DNA of 64,000 nt from Xylanibacter rodentium (GTDB taxonomy: Bacteria; Bacteroidota; Bacteroidia; Bacteroidales; Bacteroidaceae), in NCBI RefSeq assembly GCF_013166575.1, contig NZ_JABKKE010000005.1, positions 109,981 through 173,980 of the forward strand. The letters run 5' to 3'. Position 1 is the first letter of the stretch; every line of letters starts with the position of its first letter. The translations under genes and the position numbers were made by a program. The notes beneath the pieces are model-generated. The model saw nothing but the letters and a program-made list of their open reading frames with translations. It had not been told where the DNA came from and searched no databases. Below, piece after piece: positions 36,713-45,809 of this stretch.

Positions 36713-38983
36713 ATGAATGACGACCAGATAAAGAGAGAAGCCGACGACGCAAAACTGATAGACGATGCTTTCCAACACCTGATTGACACCTACATGGCAT
36801 CACGCCACCGCAAAAAAGTAGACGTTATAACCAAGGCTTTCAACTTTGCCCGTCAGGCTCACAAAGGTGTACGGCGGCTTTCAGGCGAACCATACATATT
36901 GCATCCGATAGCCGTGGCCCAGATAGCCTGCGAAGAAGTGGGCCTCGGCTCCACGAGTATATGCGCGGCACTGCTGCACGATGTGGTGGAGGACACCGAC
37001 TATACCACCGAAGACATAGAGAACATTTTCGGGGCGAAAGTGGCACAGATTGTTGACGGCCTGACAAAGATCAGCGGCGGCATCTTCGGCGATAAGGCAT
37101 CGGCACAGGCCGAGAACTTCAAGAAACTGCTGCTCACCATGAGCGACGACATACGCGTTATACTGATAAAGATTTGCGACCGTCTGCACAACATGCGCAC
37201 ACTTCAGAGCCAACCTGCCAACAAACAGTATAAGATAGCCGGAGAGACATTATATATATATGCTCCTTTGGCCAACCGTCTCGGACTGAACAAGATAAAG
37301 ACCGAACTGGAGAACCTCAGTTTCTGCTATGAGCACCCCGAGCAATATGCCGCAATACAGAAGAAACTGGAATCTACACAAGCATCGAGACACATCCTGT
37401 TCGACAGTTTCACTGCACCTATAGAAAAAGCAATGAAGGAGATGGGCATCAAATATGTGATAAAGGAACGTGTCAAAAGCCCCTACTCCATATGGCACAA
37501 GATGCAGACCAAACACGTAACGTTTGACGAGATATACGACATCTTGGCTGTGCGCATCATCTTCACACCACAGAACCGTGAGGACGAAATCAACGAGTGC
37601 TTCAAAATATATGTTGCCATAAGCAAGATATACCAGTCGCATCCGGACCGCCTGCGCGACTGGATAAACCATCCTAAGGCCAACGGCTATCAGGCGCTGC
37701 ATGTCACACTGATGTCCAAACAGGGACGATGGATAGAAGTGCAGATACGTTCGGACAAGATGGACGAGGTGGCCGAACAGGGATTTGCCGCCCACTGGAA
37801 ATACAAGGAAGACGGCAACATTGAAATGAGCGAGGACGACGGCGAACTGAACGACTGGCTGCACACAATCAAAGAGATACTCGACGACCCGCAACCCAAC
37901 GCAATGGACTTCCTCGACGCCATCAAGCTCAATCTTTTTGCATCCGAGATATTCGTGTTCACCCCCAAAGGCGAGATAAAGACCATGCCCGCCGGATGCA
38001 CGGCGCTCGACTTCGCCTTTTCCATCCACACATTCCTCGGCAGCCACTGCATAGGCGCCAAGGTCAACCACAAGTTAGTGCCGCTAAGCCACAAGCTGCA
38101 GAGCGGCGACCAGGTGGAGATACTCACCTCAAAGTCGCAGCACGTACAGCCGTCATGGATAAACTTTGCATCCACGGCAAAGGCCAAAGCAAAGATTGAA
38201 GCCATATTGCGGCGCGACAGCAGAGAAACACAGAAGCGCGGAGAGGAGACTCTGTGTGCCTTTCTCGAAAAGAACGACATACAATACACCAACACCACCG
38301 CCGACCAACTGGCCGCCATACACAACATTCCGAAACGCGAGAGTTTTCTGCAGGCATTGGGCGAAAGGACCATACTGCTCGGTGATAGCGACCTCAACGT
38401 GCTCAAAGGCAAGAAAGCCAAGTCGCAGAAAAGCAAGGGATGGCGCAAGTATGTGCCGTTCATCAAGTCGGACAAAGACAAGAACAACGAGCAACAACAG
38501 ATGAGCCTGTTCGTCGTACCTGAAAAGTTCAACCGCAAGAAGCCCATCTTCATCACTGACGACAACATCGGACAATATAAGTTCATGCACTGTTGTCATC
38601 CGATTCCCGGTGACGACATACTCGGATTCATCGATACAAAGAAACAAATCGAAATACACAAACGTTCCTGCCCTGTGGCCGCAAAACTGAAAACCAGCTT
38701 CGGCAACCACATTCTCGACGCCAAATGGGACATGCACCGCAAATTGTACTTCGACGCCACCATACATATAGAAGGCATCGACCGCATCGGACTGCTCAAC
38801 GAGGTGACAAGAATCATATCAGAGCAAATGAACATCAACATGCACAAGGTTGTTCTGAGCTGTGAGGAGGGAATATTCAAAGGTACTCTCGAAGTGAGGA
38901 TACACGACAAGGACGATGTGAAAGCCATTATCGAAAGCCTGAAAAAAGTGGATAATCTGCAAAAAGTAACACAAATAATGTAA
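36713..38983 (+). CDS. RelA/SpoT family (p)ppGpp synthetase/hydrolase
   Basis: This bifunctional alarmone enzyme controls the stringent response. The 756-residue product has the HD hydrolase motif HDVVEDTDYT, and a synthetase domain with GYQALHVTLM and EVQIRSDKMDEVAEQGFAAHWKYKED. The TGS domain (EIFVFTPKGEIKTMPAGC and following) and a C-terminal ACT domain (EGIDRIGLLNEVTRIISEQ) complete the usual Rel layout. The intact HD site argues for hydrolase activity. AGGAGGA lies 9 nt before the ATG. A pectinesterase gene begins 2 nt after its stop. Confidence 0.95.
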   Translation: MNDDQIKREADDAKLIDDAFQHLIDTYMASRHRKKVDVITKAFNFARQAHKGVRRLSGEPYILHPIAVAQIACEEVGLGSTSICAALLHDVVEDTDYTTEDIENIFGAKVAQIVDGLTKISGGIFGDKASAQAENFKKLLLTMSDDIRVILIKICDRLHNMRTLQSQPANKQYKIAGETLYIYAPLANRLGLNKIKTELENLSFCYEHPEQYAAIQKKLESTQASRHILFDSFTAPIEKAMKEMGIKYVIKERVKSPYSIWHKMQTKHVTFDEIYDILAVRIIFTPQNREDEINECFKIYVAISKIYQSHPDRLRDWINHPKANGYQALHVTLMSKQGRWIEVQIRSDKMDEVAEQGFAAHWKYKEDGNIEMSEDDGELNDWLHTIKEILDDPQPNAMDFLDAIKLNLFASEIFVFTPKGEIKTMPAGCTALDFAFSIHTFLGSHCIGAKVNHKLVPLSHKLQSGDQVEILTSKSQHVQPSWINFASTAKAKAKIEAILRRDSRETQKRGEETLCAFLEKNDIQYTNTTADQLAAIHNIPKRESFLQALGERTILLGDSDLNVLKGKKAKSQKSKGWRKYVPFIKSDKDKNNEQQQMSLFVVPEKFNRKKPIFITDDNIGQYKFMHCCHPIPGDDILGFIDTKKQIEIHKRSCPVAAKLKTSFGNHILDAKWDMHRKLYFDATIHIEGIDRIGLLNEVTRIISEQMNINMHKVVLSCEEGIFKGTLEVRIHDKDDVKAIIESLKKVDNLQKVTQIM

Positions 38984-38985
38984 CA

Positions 38986-39975
38986 ATGAAACTTAAACTT
39001 ACACTGCTCAGTCTGATACTGGCACTCGCCGCAGGCGCATCAGCGGCAGACAAATACGACAACCCCGACACCATCGTTGTGGCACGCGACGGTACAGGCG
39101 AATTCCGCACCGTTTCCGAGGCCGTGGAAGTGTGCCGGGCATTCATGGAGTATCACAAGGTGATATACGTAAAGAAAGGCATATACAAAGAGAAGCTCAT
39201 CATACCGCAGTGGCTCACCAACATCGAGATACTCGGCGAAGACCGCGACGCCACCGTCATCACCTACGATGACCATGCCAACATCGTCAATCCGCTCACG
39301 GGCAAAGGCATGGGCACTTTCCGAACATATACGGTGAAGGTGGAAGGAAGCAGCATCACATTCAAGAACATCACCATCGAGAACAACTCGGCACGCCTCG
39401 GTCAGGCCGTGGCACTGCACACAGAGGGCGACCGCCTGATATTCATAAACTGCCGTCTGCTCGGCCATCAGGACACAGTATACACCGGCATAGCCGGCAC
39501 GCGGTTGTTTTTCAAGGACTGTTATATCGAGGGCACCACCGACTTTATCTTCGGTCCGTCGACGGCATGGTTCGAAAACTGCGAGATACACAGCCGCGCC
39601 AACTCTTACATCACGGCCGCATCTACACCGCAGGACCGTCCCTACGGATACGTTTTCAACAACTGCCGTCTCACTGCCGACGCCGATATTGACAAGGTTT
39701 ACCTCGGCCGTCCGTGGCGCGACTACGGCTACACCCTGTTCATGAACTGCGACATGGGCCGCCACATACGTCCTGAGGGATGGCACCACTGGCAGAAAGA
39801 ACGTCAGCAGACCGCCCGCTACATGGAGTACAACAACCGCGGCGAAGGCGCCGCCACCGACAAGCGCGCCGCATGGACCCGCCAGCTCACAAAGAAAGAA
39901 GCACAGAAAATAACGATGGAAACGGTGTTCGCCATCAACGACACATGGGCCCCGTCATGCCCGAAAAGCAAATAA
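38986..39975 (+). CDS. Secreted pectinesterase (CE8)
   Basis: Pectinesterases remove methyl esters from homogalacturonan. The 329-residue protein has a signal peptide (MKLKLTLLSLILALAAGASA) and right-handed beta-helix repeats. It has the family active-site motifs: GQAVALH, LLGHQDTVYTG (first Asp), CYIEGTTDFIFGPS (second Asp) and YLGRPWRDYG (Arg and Trp). The C-terminus is as expected (AWTRQLTKKEAQKI). Its ATG is 2 nt after the relA/spoT stop, which implies translational coupling to a stringent-response gene; no pectin-utilisation genes are nearby. Confidence 0.92.
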   Translation: MKLKLTLLSLILALAAGASAADKYDNPDTIVVARDGTGEFRTVSEAVEVCRAFMEYHKVIYVKKGIYKEKLIIPQWLTNIEILGEDRDATVITYDDHANIVNPLTGKGMGTFRTYTVKVEGSSITFKNITIENNSARLGQAVALHTEGDRLIFINCRLLGHQDTVYTGIAGTRLFFKDCYIEGTTDFIFGPSTAWFENCEIHSRANSYITAASTPQDRPYGYVFNNCRLTADADIDKVYLGRPWRDYGYTLFMNCDMGRHIRPEGWHHWQKERQQTARYMEYNNRGEGAATDKRAAWTRQLTKKEAQKITMETVFAINDTWAPSCPKSK

Positions 39976-40000
39976 GCAGACTATAAGAAAGATAAGACAT

Positions 40001-40052
40001 GGCGCAGATTGCACGGAAGGAATAATAATTGTGTGTCCGTGCAATCTGCGCC
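40001..40052. terminator. Long stem-loop between convergent genes
   Basis: GGCGCAGATTGCACGGA (40001-40017) and its perfect complement (40036-40052) enclose an 18-nt AT-rich loop. It lies between the pectinesterase and the convergent ATPase gene and probably terminates both. There is no long T run. Confidence 0.7.
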
Positions 40053-40059
40053 TGAATAT

Positions 40060-41304
40060 TCAGAAATCGGAGACTGCCACCACCTTTATCATATAGCCGT
40101 CACGCTCTATCGTTTCCGTCGTGTCGTTTGTCACGATCAACAGATTGTCACAGTTCAATTCACCGGCACATTCGGTAAGCGATTCCGTTTCGCGCTTGCG
40201 TGTCTTTGCCGACGACAAGTCGTAACACACCTGCACAAGCATCTCCACACTTACACCACGACGCACCACAAAATCCACCTCCTTGTCATTGCGCGACCTG
40301 TAATAGAACAATGTCTTACCCACCTCACAACCACGGCGTAACAACTCAACAAAGACCTGATTCTCAAGCAGGCGACCGAGATTCTCACTAACGTTGAACG
40401 CCGCCGCACCCACAAAACCGTTATCCACCACATACACCTTTTGGGCGGCACGCAGCATCAGTTTCAGTTTGTTGTTGAAACGCGGCAGAAAATAAAACAG
40501 ATACGGCTCGCACAGATAGTCGCAATATTTCCGCACCGTGGTAACACTGCCCAATCCCAATTCTTCCGCTACGCCATTGGCAGTGAAAGGGTTGCAGAAA
40601 TTGGCCAGAAACCAACCCGCCAGAGTATACAAATCGCTCGTGTTACGTATCTTGTGGCGGTGCGACACATCTTTAAGCAATATCGAATCGAACAGTGTCG
40701 ACAGATAGTTATGCGTTATTCCACGCGCCCCTATCGTCTCGGGAAACCCGCCGTTGCGCATATAGTCGTCCTTCACTGCAACAACCTTTATGCTCTGTTC
40801 CGGCTGTATGGCGGCATGGTCCAGCCCGTTCCACTCCATAACTTCATGCAAGCTGAAAGGCAACATCTCTATCTGAACATACCGTCCGGTGAGAACCGTC
40901 GCCATTTCGCTCGAAAGCATATTGGCATTGCTGCCTGTTATAACCAGATTCTTACCACGGCGATAGAGCTTTGACACCCACAGATCCCAGCCGTCCAGGT
41001 TCTGAACCTCGTCAAGCATCATAAAGTCGTATCCGCTGTAAACGTCGTCAAGCAGTGCCATAATCAAATCCTCATCCCACGAATCAAGCAACAGCTTGTC
41101 GTCGAAATTAAGATATGCGAAATTGGTGCCACGCAGCATGAGCAGGGCATACACCGACTTGCCCACCCGCCGCGGACCGGTTATCAGCTTTATCAACGGG
41201 TTAGCAAGCAACTCATGTGCATCGTACTTGCTATGACGCATAAGATAACTGCGTGACAACAGTTCGTCACGCTCCTTCTTCTGATTCATTATAACTGTCT
41301 TCAT
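40060..41304 (-). CDS. AAA_14/DUF4143 ATPase
   Basis: The product (about 414 residues from ATG 41304, MKTVIMNQKK) has Walker A GPRRVGKS, Walker B FMMLDEVQNLDGW, sensor-like VITGSNANML, and a C-terminal DUF4143 domain. That domain has FYYRSRNDKEVDFVVRRGVSVEMLVQVCYD, resembling the PD-(D/E)XK fold. Members are common in Bacteroidales as many paralogues; their role is unknown. The -7 box TATTTTTGC (41332-41339) rules out the longest start; ATG 41313 is an alternative. Confidence 0.85.
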   Translation of the reverse strand: MKTVIMNQKKERDELLSRSYLMRHSKYDAHELLANPLIKLITGPRRVGKSVYALLMLRGTNFAYLNFDDKLLLDSWDEDLIMALLDDVYSGYDFMMLDEVQNLDGWDLWVSKLYRRGKNLVITGSNANMLSSEMATVLTGRYVQIEMLPFSLHEVMEWNGLDHAAIQPEQSIKVVAVKDDYMRNGGFPETIGARGITHNYLSTLFDSILLKDVSHRHKIRNTSDLYTLAGWFLANFCNPFTANGVAEELGLGSVTTVRKYCDYLCEPYLFYFLPRFNNKLKLMLRAAQKVYVVDNGFVGAAAFNVSENLGRLLENQVFVELLRRGCEVGKTLFYYRSRNDKEVDFVVRRGVSVEMLVQVCYDLSSAKTRKRETESLTECAGELNCDNLLIVTNDTTETIERDGYMIKVVAVSDF

Positions 41305-41427
41305 AACGCTCATCGTTTTGTTCTCCAACGGCAAAAATACACTTTTTTATCCAAAAACGCGCACTGTAATGGACAAAAAAACTCTTTTTTATCCATTACA
41401 ACGTACATTATGCACAAAAAAGACAAA

Positions 41428-42366
41428 TCAGTCTCGGATTTTATTGATGAGTTCTTTTGCCGTGATATCCCGCATAAGGGTAAATCCGAACCACTTTCTG
41501 CCCAAATCTTTAATTGATGCCCCTATGTGGTATACCTCATCGTCTATGAACAAGAAGCGGTCATGCGCCTTGTTAAACCGTTTTATCTCAATAAGCGGAT
41601 ATTGAACGTTGTGACGATCAACATCCAGCTGTAACTGTCCACTGATACGCTGCGTATAGACTGTGGCAGATACACCCTGTTCCCTTTTATCAAGTAAAGT
41701 AAGAACTGTGTCATCCAAATAGTTGTCAATCAGTACAATGGAGCACTTGGCTTTCCGTATCAAATCTGACACAAAACGGTATGCGTCAAACACTTGTCCG
41801 TCATAGAATATGCCCTGCTTTGGAAGGACATTGGCATCCAAACGCTTGAAAACCTCATCAATGCGTTTGTCGGCCATGTCCTGATGCTGTTTCATCTCCA
41901 GTTGATTATACTCGATAGCCTCAAGTCGTTGGAACAGCTGGGCGTTGGTGGCGATGAAGCGACGCATATACACAAAAGTCCTCATAATGCGGATGTTCAC
42001 CTCTACAGCCGTCTTTGACTTCAAAACCGAACTGAGCATGGCTATGCCCTGTTCCGTGAACGCATATGGCAACTTTCGTACTCCACCCCAACTTGATGTC
42101 GCATTTTGCGACTTCAAGTCATCAAGTTCGTCTTTGCTAAGTTGGAACATGAAATCATCTGGGAAGCGGTCTATGTTACGCTTCACCTGCTCGTTCAACC
42201 TTCGTGTTTCCACACCGTACAATTTTGACAAATCACTGTCAAGCATTACTTGCCGGTCTCTTATAATACGAATCATCGGTTGGATATTGATTACTTCGAG
42301 TAACTGACCGCCATTTGCGACCTGTTCTTTTGCCATGTCGCTTCTATATTCCCTTTCTTTCGCCAT
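41428..42366 (-). CDS. ORF6N (KilA-N-like) DNA-binding protein with PLD-like C-terminus
   Basis: The 312-residue protein has an ORF6N domain ([35 protein letters not shown], and [18 protein letters not shown]), a phage-type DNA-binding module. A coiled region follows, then a C-terminal part reminiscent of phospholipase-D-like domains ([19 protein letters not shown] and [21 protein letters not shown], where HDRFLFID corresponds to the HxK-like region). It is probably a transcription or phage-related regulator. A -7 box TACCTTTGC (42549-42556) gives a leader of about 175 nt containing a 19-codon frame (MPAMEIFEVIKLLNDDEQ). Confidence 0.8.
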   Translation of the reverse strand: MAKEREYRSDMAKEQVANGGQLLEVINIQPMIRIIRDRQVMLDSDLSKLYGVETRRLNEQVKRNIDRFPDDFMFQLSKDELDDLKSQNATSSWGGVRKLPYAFTEQGIAMLSSVLKSKTAVEVNIRIMRTFVYMRRFIATNAQLFQRLEAIEYNQLEMKQHQDMADKRIDEVFKRLDANVLPKQGIFYDGQVFDAYRFVSDLIRKAKCSIVLIDNYLDDTVLTLLDKREQGVSATVYTQRISGQLQLDVDRHNVQYPLIEIKRFNKAHDRFLFIDDEVYHIGASIKDLGRKWFGFTLMRDITAKELINKIRD

Positions 42367-42723
42367 ATTTCTGCTCTATTGTTCGTCATCGTTCAAGAGT
42401 TTGATAACCTCAAATATCTCCATTGCGGGCATTGCAGCCAATCTTTTTTATCAGGCTTGACTTCGGCTGTCTGAGGTCTGTTTCCAAAGCACCACGATTC
42501 ATGTATGCCACGTATTCATTGAAATGATTATATTGTCTTGTTTGAATGCAAAGGTAGCACAAATATTCGAGACTGTACAGCTTCAAAGTTATATTTCCGT
42601 AAAAACAACTCTATCCCAACCTCGATAAAAATACAGAGAAAGCCCCATATTACCATATTTCATATGTCATGTAGCGAGACACACAGTCACTTCATATAAA
42701 TAGTCCTCTTTTTTCTTAATGAA
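42367..42723. other. Leader of the ORF6N gene and flank of the IS30 element
   Basis: The left half is the ORF6N promoter and leader, with possible short peptides, including a reverse-strand tail ending LIKKIGCNARNGDI. The right half (42560-42723) is AT-rich and I see no gene in it. Confidence 0.4.
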
Positions 42724-42724
42724 G

Positions 42725-43884
42725 ATTCCAAATCGAAGTGCAAAATTTTGATTTAGGAATTACCTCTTTCAGATTATTGTCCGTCCTCTCTTGGGGGCGC
42801 GCCCCCAAGAGAGGACGGAGCCAAAGTTTTTAACTGACAAAACAAAAAAAGGAGACCGAAGTCTCCCCGAGATTAACTATCTTTGTTTTGTCATATGAAG
42901 TATAAACAATTAACCTCGCAGCAAAGGTCGCAAATTTTCGCCTTACTGCAAAGAAAAACATCGAAAAAAGAAATCGCCCTGATAGTAGGGTGCAGTCAAT
43001 CAGCGCTCTCACGTGAAATCAGACGTAATTCCACGGCCACGGGTAACTATCTGTGGGACAAGGCCCACGCAAAGGCCTTGGAGCGTCGTAAACGAACCAC
43101 AACGAACAAACGTCTTGACCGTCTTCTCGTCTGGCGCATCAAGCAGATGATTCTCAATAACCAATGGTCACCTGAACAGATCCGCGGCGTGCTGTCCAAA
43201 GAAGGCATAAGCATTTCCATACAAAGCATCTACAACATCATCAATGCCGATGAAAGCGGGGAACTGCGCAAGCACTGCCGCCATCCCAATTTCAAACGCA
43301 GACCCAAAGGAGAACGCAAACCCACTAAAGCGACTAACATAGCCGACCGCACAAGCATACACGACAGGCCGGCCGAAGCTGACGGGAAGCGGTTCGGAGA
43401 CTTCGAGATGGATCTCATCGTTGACGCTTACGGACATGCCATACTCGTGTTACTCGAGAGGATGACGGGCTTTGTCATGATGGAAAGACTGAAGCATGGA
43501 AAGAAAGCAAAGCCACTGGCAAAAGTCGTGGTGAGAATCTTGTTCGCATATCGTAAATACATCAGAACAATCACTACTGACAACGGCAGCGAGTTTGCTG
43601 CACATCGGGACATAACCGCAGGATTAAGGATGAAAGGACTTGAGGATGTGACTGTTTATTTTGCCGACAGCTACTGCTCATGGCAGAAAGGAGCGGTAGA
43701 GAATGTTAACAAACTCATCAGGCAATATATACACAAGAAAGCAAATTTCAATGAATTCTCGGACAACTATATCAAGAAAGTGGCAAAGAAATTGAACCTC
43801 AGACCGAGAAAGAAACTAAATTTCTCAACCCCGAAAGAAGAATTCTTCAAACAAATCATTAATTTTGCACTTGCCAGTTGAAAC
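42725..43884 (+). mobile_element. IS30-family insertion sequence
   Basis: The ends are inferred from imperfect inverted repeats. The left reads TTCCAAATCG-AAGTGCAAAATT (from about 42726). The right, read on the other strand, is TTTCAACTGG-CAAGTGCAAAATT (43861-43883). One transposase gene fills the element. Inside, between the left end and the gene, lies a perfect 38-bp palindrome (42781-42818) and a small hairpin GGAGAC-CGAA-GTCTCC, which may shield the transposase from outside transcription. Exact tips are uncertain by a few bases and no clear target duplication was found. Confidence 0.7.
42895..43881 (+). CDS. IS30-family transposase
   Basis: The 328-residue transposase begins MKYKQLTSQQRSQIFALLQR and has the IS30 N-terminal HTH (TSKKEIALIVGCSQSALSRE followed by IRRN). 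The region WSPEQIRGVLSKEGISISIQSIYNII is typical, as are the DDE core elements DFEMDLIVDAYG, TTDNGSEFAAH and CSWQKGAVENVNKLIRQYIHK. All three catalytic positions look intact, so it may be active. TATCTTTG just upstream is a -7 box. Confidence 0.93.
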   Translation: MKYKQLTSQQRSQIFALLQRKTSKKEIALIVGCSQSALSREIRRNSTATGNYLWDKAHAKALERRKRTTTNKRLDRLLVWRIKQMILNNQWSPEQIRGVLSKEGISISIQSIYNIINADESGELRKHCRHPNFKRRPKGERKPTKATNIADRTSIHDRPAEADGKRFGDFEMDLIVDAYGHAILVLLERMTGFVMMERLKHGKKAKPLAKVVVRILFAYRKYIRTITTDNGSEFAAHRDITAGLRMKGLEDVTVYFADSYCSWQKGAVENVNKLIRQYIHKKANFNEFSDNYIKKVAKKLNLRPRKKLNFSTPKEEFFKQIINFALAS

Positions 43885-43928
43885 TACCGGTAGGTCTCGG
43901 TCAAGGTATACGCAAAGTACGTATGGCC

Positions 43929-45100
43929 ATAACATACCCCAGTTCGGGATAAAAAAACTAATATCCATCGATAATATTGTATTTAGCCTAATGGCATGAA
44001 GCATTTACCATCCTCGTTAGTTGAAGATGGGATCAAGTAATGTTATCTCAAAGCTAAATACAAGAAATCAGAAGAAATTCCGTTGTCTCGTGTTTTCAAT
44101 AGTATAACCAACAAGAGCCTTTGGCTTATTGTCAAAGAAGCAGTATGCTCCCAATGCCGATATGAGATTCATGATAAAGTTCGTAACAGACCTGTGACGT
44201 GAATGTACTATTTGAGCAGTATTCTTGAGCAGGTCATTAATAGTTTCAATGATGTATCTTTTGCGCAGCATCATCTTGTCATAAAAAGGCATCAGTTTGT
44301 TCTTCATGTTTACCCTAAGTCCCGTCACAAGTTGGATGCCGTCTTCAAAAAGTGAGTCAAAAAGTTTTTGAGAGACATATCCTTTATCAGCGAACAACTT
44401 CCCGTACAGCCGTTTAGCCAACACTTTGAACACTTCCGGATCTTTGTCGCTGACATTGGCACCGGTAAGCACAAATGCAATAATCTCCCCTCTGTCGTTG
44501 CATGCCAGGTGCAGTTTGAAGCCATGACACCAGCCCATAGTCCCCTTTCCGTCAGTAGCCATACCTTTAAATACCTTGTTGGCATAACGCCTGAGATTAT
44601 GGCATACGGGTATCATTGTGGAGTCAACAAATGTGATGCCAGTGCATCTGCCGAATGCTTTAAGGTTAAGGAAGAACATAAGCGGGAAGAATACACGGCT
44701 CTCAATTTCTACAAAACGGTTATACGAAACCGCATCAGGGAAATAAGACTTTAACGTACCTTTTATGTAAAACAGATAGTAATGCTTGAAATTGCGGAAA
44801 GAGCCAAAATGAAAAAGCAACAAGATGGTCATAATCTCGCTGTCTGACAAAGAGGCCTTACGTCTTCTATGCCTTGTGCCATCATCCGCTAAAAGCAATT
44901 TTCCGGCATTCTCTGCCTCAAAAAGTTTGCAGAACTCATCAATAATACAAAATAATTCAGTAACTTTGTAACTGGTAGTCATAATCAATATTTTTGTAAC
45001 TGTTTAATTTTCACCTATAAAGGTACAAAATATTTATTAGACTACCAATCTTTTTGCTTACTATTTTTGTGCTTTCTTATCCCGAACTGGGGTATAACAT
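43929..45100. mobile_element. IS982-family insertion sequence with 7-bp target duplication
   Basis: The element spans 43936-45093 (1158 bp) and is bounded by a perfect 17-bp inverted repeat, ACCCCAGTTCGGGATAA. The target duplication ATAACAT lies at 43929-43935 and 45094-45100. A single transposase gene is encoded on the reverse strand. It sits inside a RelE-like toxin gene. Confidence 0.92.
44068..44982 (-). CDS. IS982-family transposase
   Basis: The 304-residue transposase (ATG at 44982, MTTSYKVTELFCIIDEFCKL) has the family's N-terminal helices, the SLSDSEIMTILLLFHFG block, the DDE region TGITFVDSTMIPVCHN and FADKGYVSQKLFD, and the C-terminal KRYIIETINDLLKN. The frame is complete and the ends are perfect, so the element may be recently active. 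Confidence 0.92.
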   Translation of the reverse strand: MTTSYKVTELFCIIDEFCKLFEAENAGKLLLADDGTRHRRRKASLSDSEIMTILLLFHFGSFRNFKHYYLFYIKGTLKSYFPDAVSYNRFVEIESRVFFPLMFFLNLKAFGRCTGITFVDSTMIPVCHNLRRYANKVFKGMATDGKGTMGWCHGFKLHLACNDRGEIIAFVLTGANVSDKDPEVFKVLAKRLYGKLFADKGYVSQKLFDSLFEDGIQLVTGLRVNMKNKLMPFYDKMMLRKRYIIETINDLLKNTAQIVHSRHRSVTNFIMNLISALGAYCFFDNKPKALVGYTIENTRQRNFF

Positions 45101-45273
45101 CCAAAGGAAAAGGTAAAAGCGGCGTAGCCAGAGTGATTACGTACAATGTTATCGTAGCCGCTTATGATACAGAAATAAAACTTCTAACCATTTATGACAA
45201 ATCAGAAAAGTCGACCATTACAGACGCCGAAATACAGGAATTACTACGAGCAAATGGCATATAAATAAAAATA

Positions 45274-45309
45274 TGACTCTGTAAGAAATACGAAATACCC
45301 ACAGAGTCA
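45274..45309. terminator. Bidirectional hairpin after the toxin remnant
   Basis: TGACTCTGT pairs with ACAGAGTCA around an 18-nt loop, with CTTTTTG after it and A-rich sequence before it. It can serve the toxin remnant and the convergent MerR gene. Confidence 0.7.
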
Positions 45310-45330
45310 CTTTTTGTTCTTTTCCTCCCA

Positions 45331-45681
45331 TCACTCCAAATAATCGAGCTGTTTTTTCAGCATCACCAGCTCATCCCTGACAGACATCAGCCTGTCGAGA
45401 ACCTCGGCCGTCCTTTCGGCACCGTTGCGGTTGCTGTTTATTATCTTCTTCGCGGCATCCAGCTTAAAGCCGCGCACCTTCACAAGGTTGTGTATCAGGC
45501 GAATCTGCTCTATGTCCTTTTCGCTGTATTGGCGCACCTTACTCGGTCCTTTTGTCTTTGGCTTCAAGTAAGGGAACATCTGCTCCCAATACCGCAAAGT
45601 GCTTTCGTTGAGGTCGAACATAGCGGCAACCTCACTTATGGAATAATACAATTTCAGATTCTTGTTGGTGTTCAAAGCCAT
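45331..45681 (-). CDS. MerR-family transcriptional regulator
   Basis: The 116-residue protein has the MerR winged-helix start (KLYYSISEVAAMFDLNESTL, RYWEQMFPYLKP) and RQYSEKDIEQIRLIHNLVKV, then a dimerisation helix ending ELVMLKKQLDYLE. No ligand or metal-binding domain follows, so the signal is unknown. This short type is standard in Bacteroidales. Confidence 0.9.
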   Translation of the reverse strand: MALNTNKNLKLYYSISEVAAMFDLNESTLRYWEQMFPYLKPKTKGPSKVRQYSEKDIEQIRLIHNLVKVRGFKLDAAKKIINSNRNGAERTAEVLDRLMSVRDELVMLKKQLDYLE

Positions 45682-45809
45682 TACTTCAACGGTATTTGTG
45701 AAACAATATGAAAAATGTTTTGCAAAGATACCAAAACGGCATTTCTCTGCAAAACATTTTCAAGTGTTTTTTATAATCCACCTTACATTCCCTGTGTCAA
45801 GCCGACATG

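Larger units (their letters stand above)
43885..45264 (+). pseudogene. RelE-like toxin gene, 5' end lost and split by IS982
   Basis: If one target-duplication copy and the IS982 element are removed, the frame joins as PVGLGQGIRKVRMAI-TSKGKGKSGVARVITY and continues to LLTIYDKSEKSTITDAEIQEL and a TAA at 45264. This matches the C-terminal two thirds of RelE/HigB-like mRNA-interferase toxins (motifs GKGKSG and LLTIYDKSE). The N-terminal part is missing: the frame begins at the IS30 right end, and sequence left of the IS30 does not encode it. No antitoxin gene is recognisable. The frame beginning inside IS982 (45067) is an artefact. Confidence 0.8.

Noticed and set aside
40060..41304. DUF4143 ATPase as part of a defence system
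   Set aside because: Such ATPases occur in many paralogues in Bacteroidales and nothing adjacent supports a defence role.
45067..45264. 65-codon forward frame as a stand-alone small gene
   Set aside because: Its start lies within the IS982 end; only the part after 45100 is real, as the toxin C-terminus.
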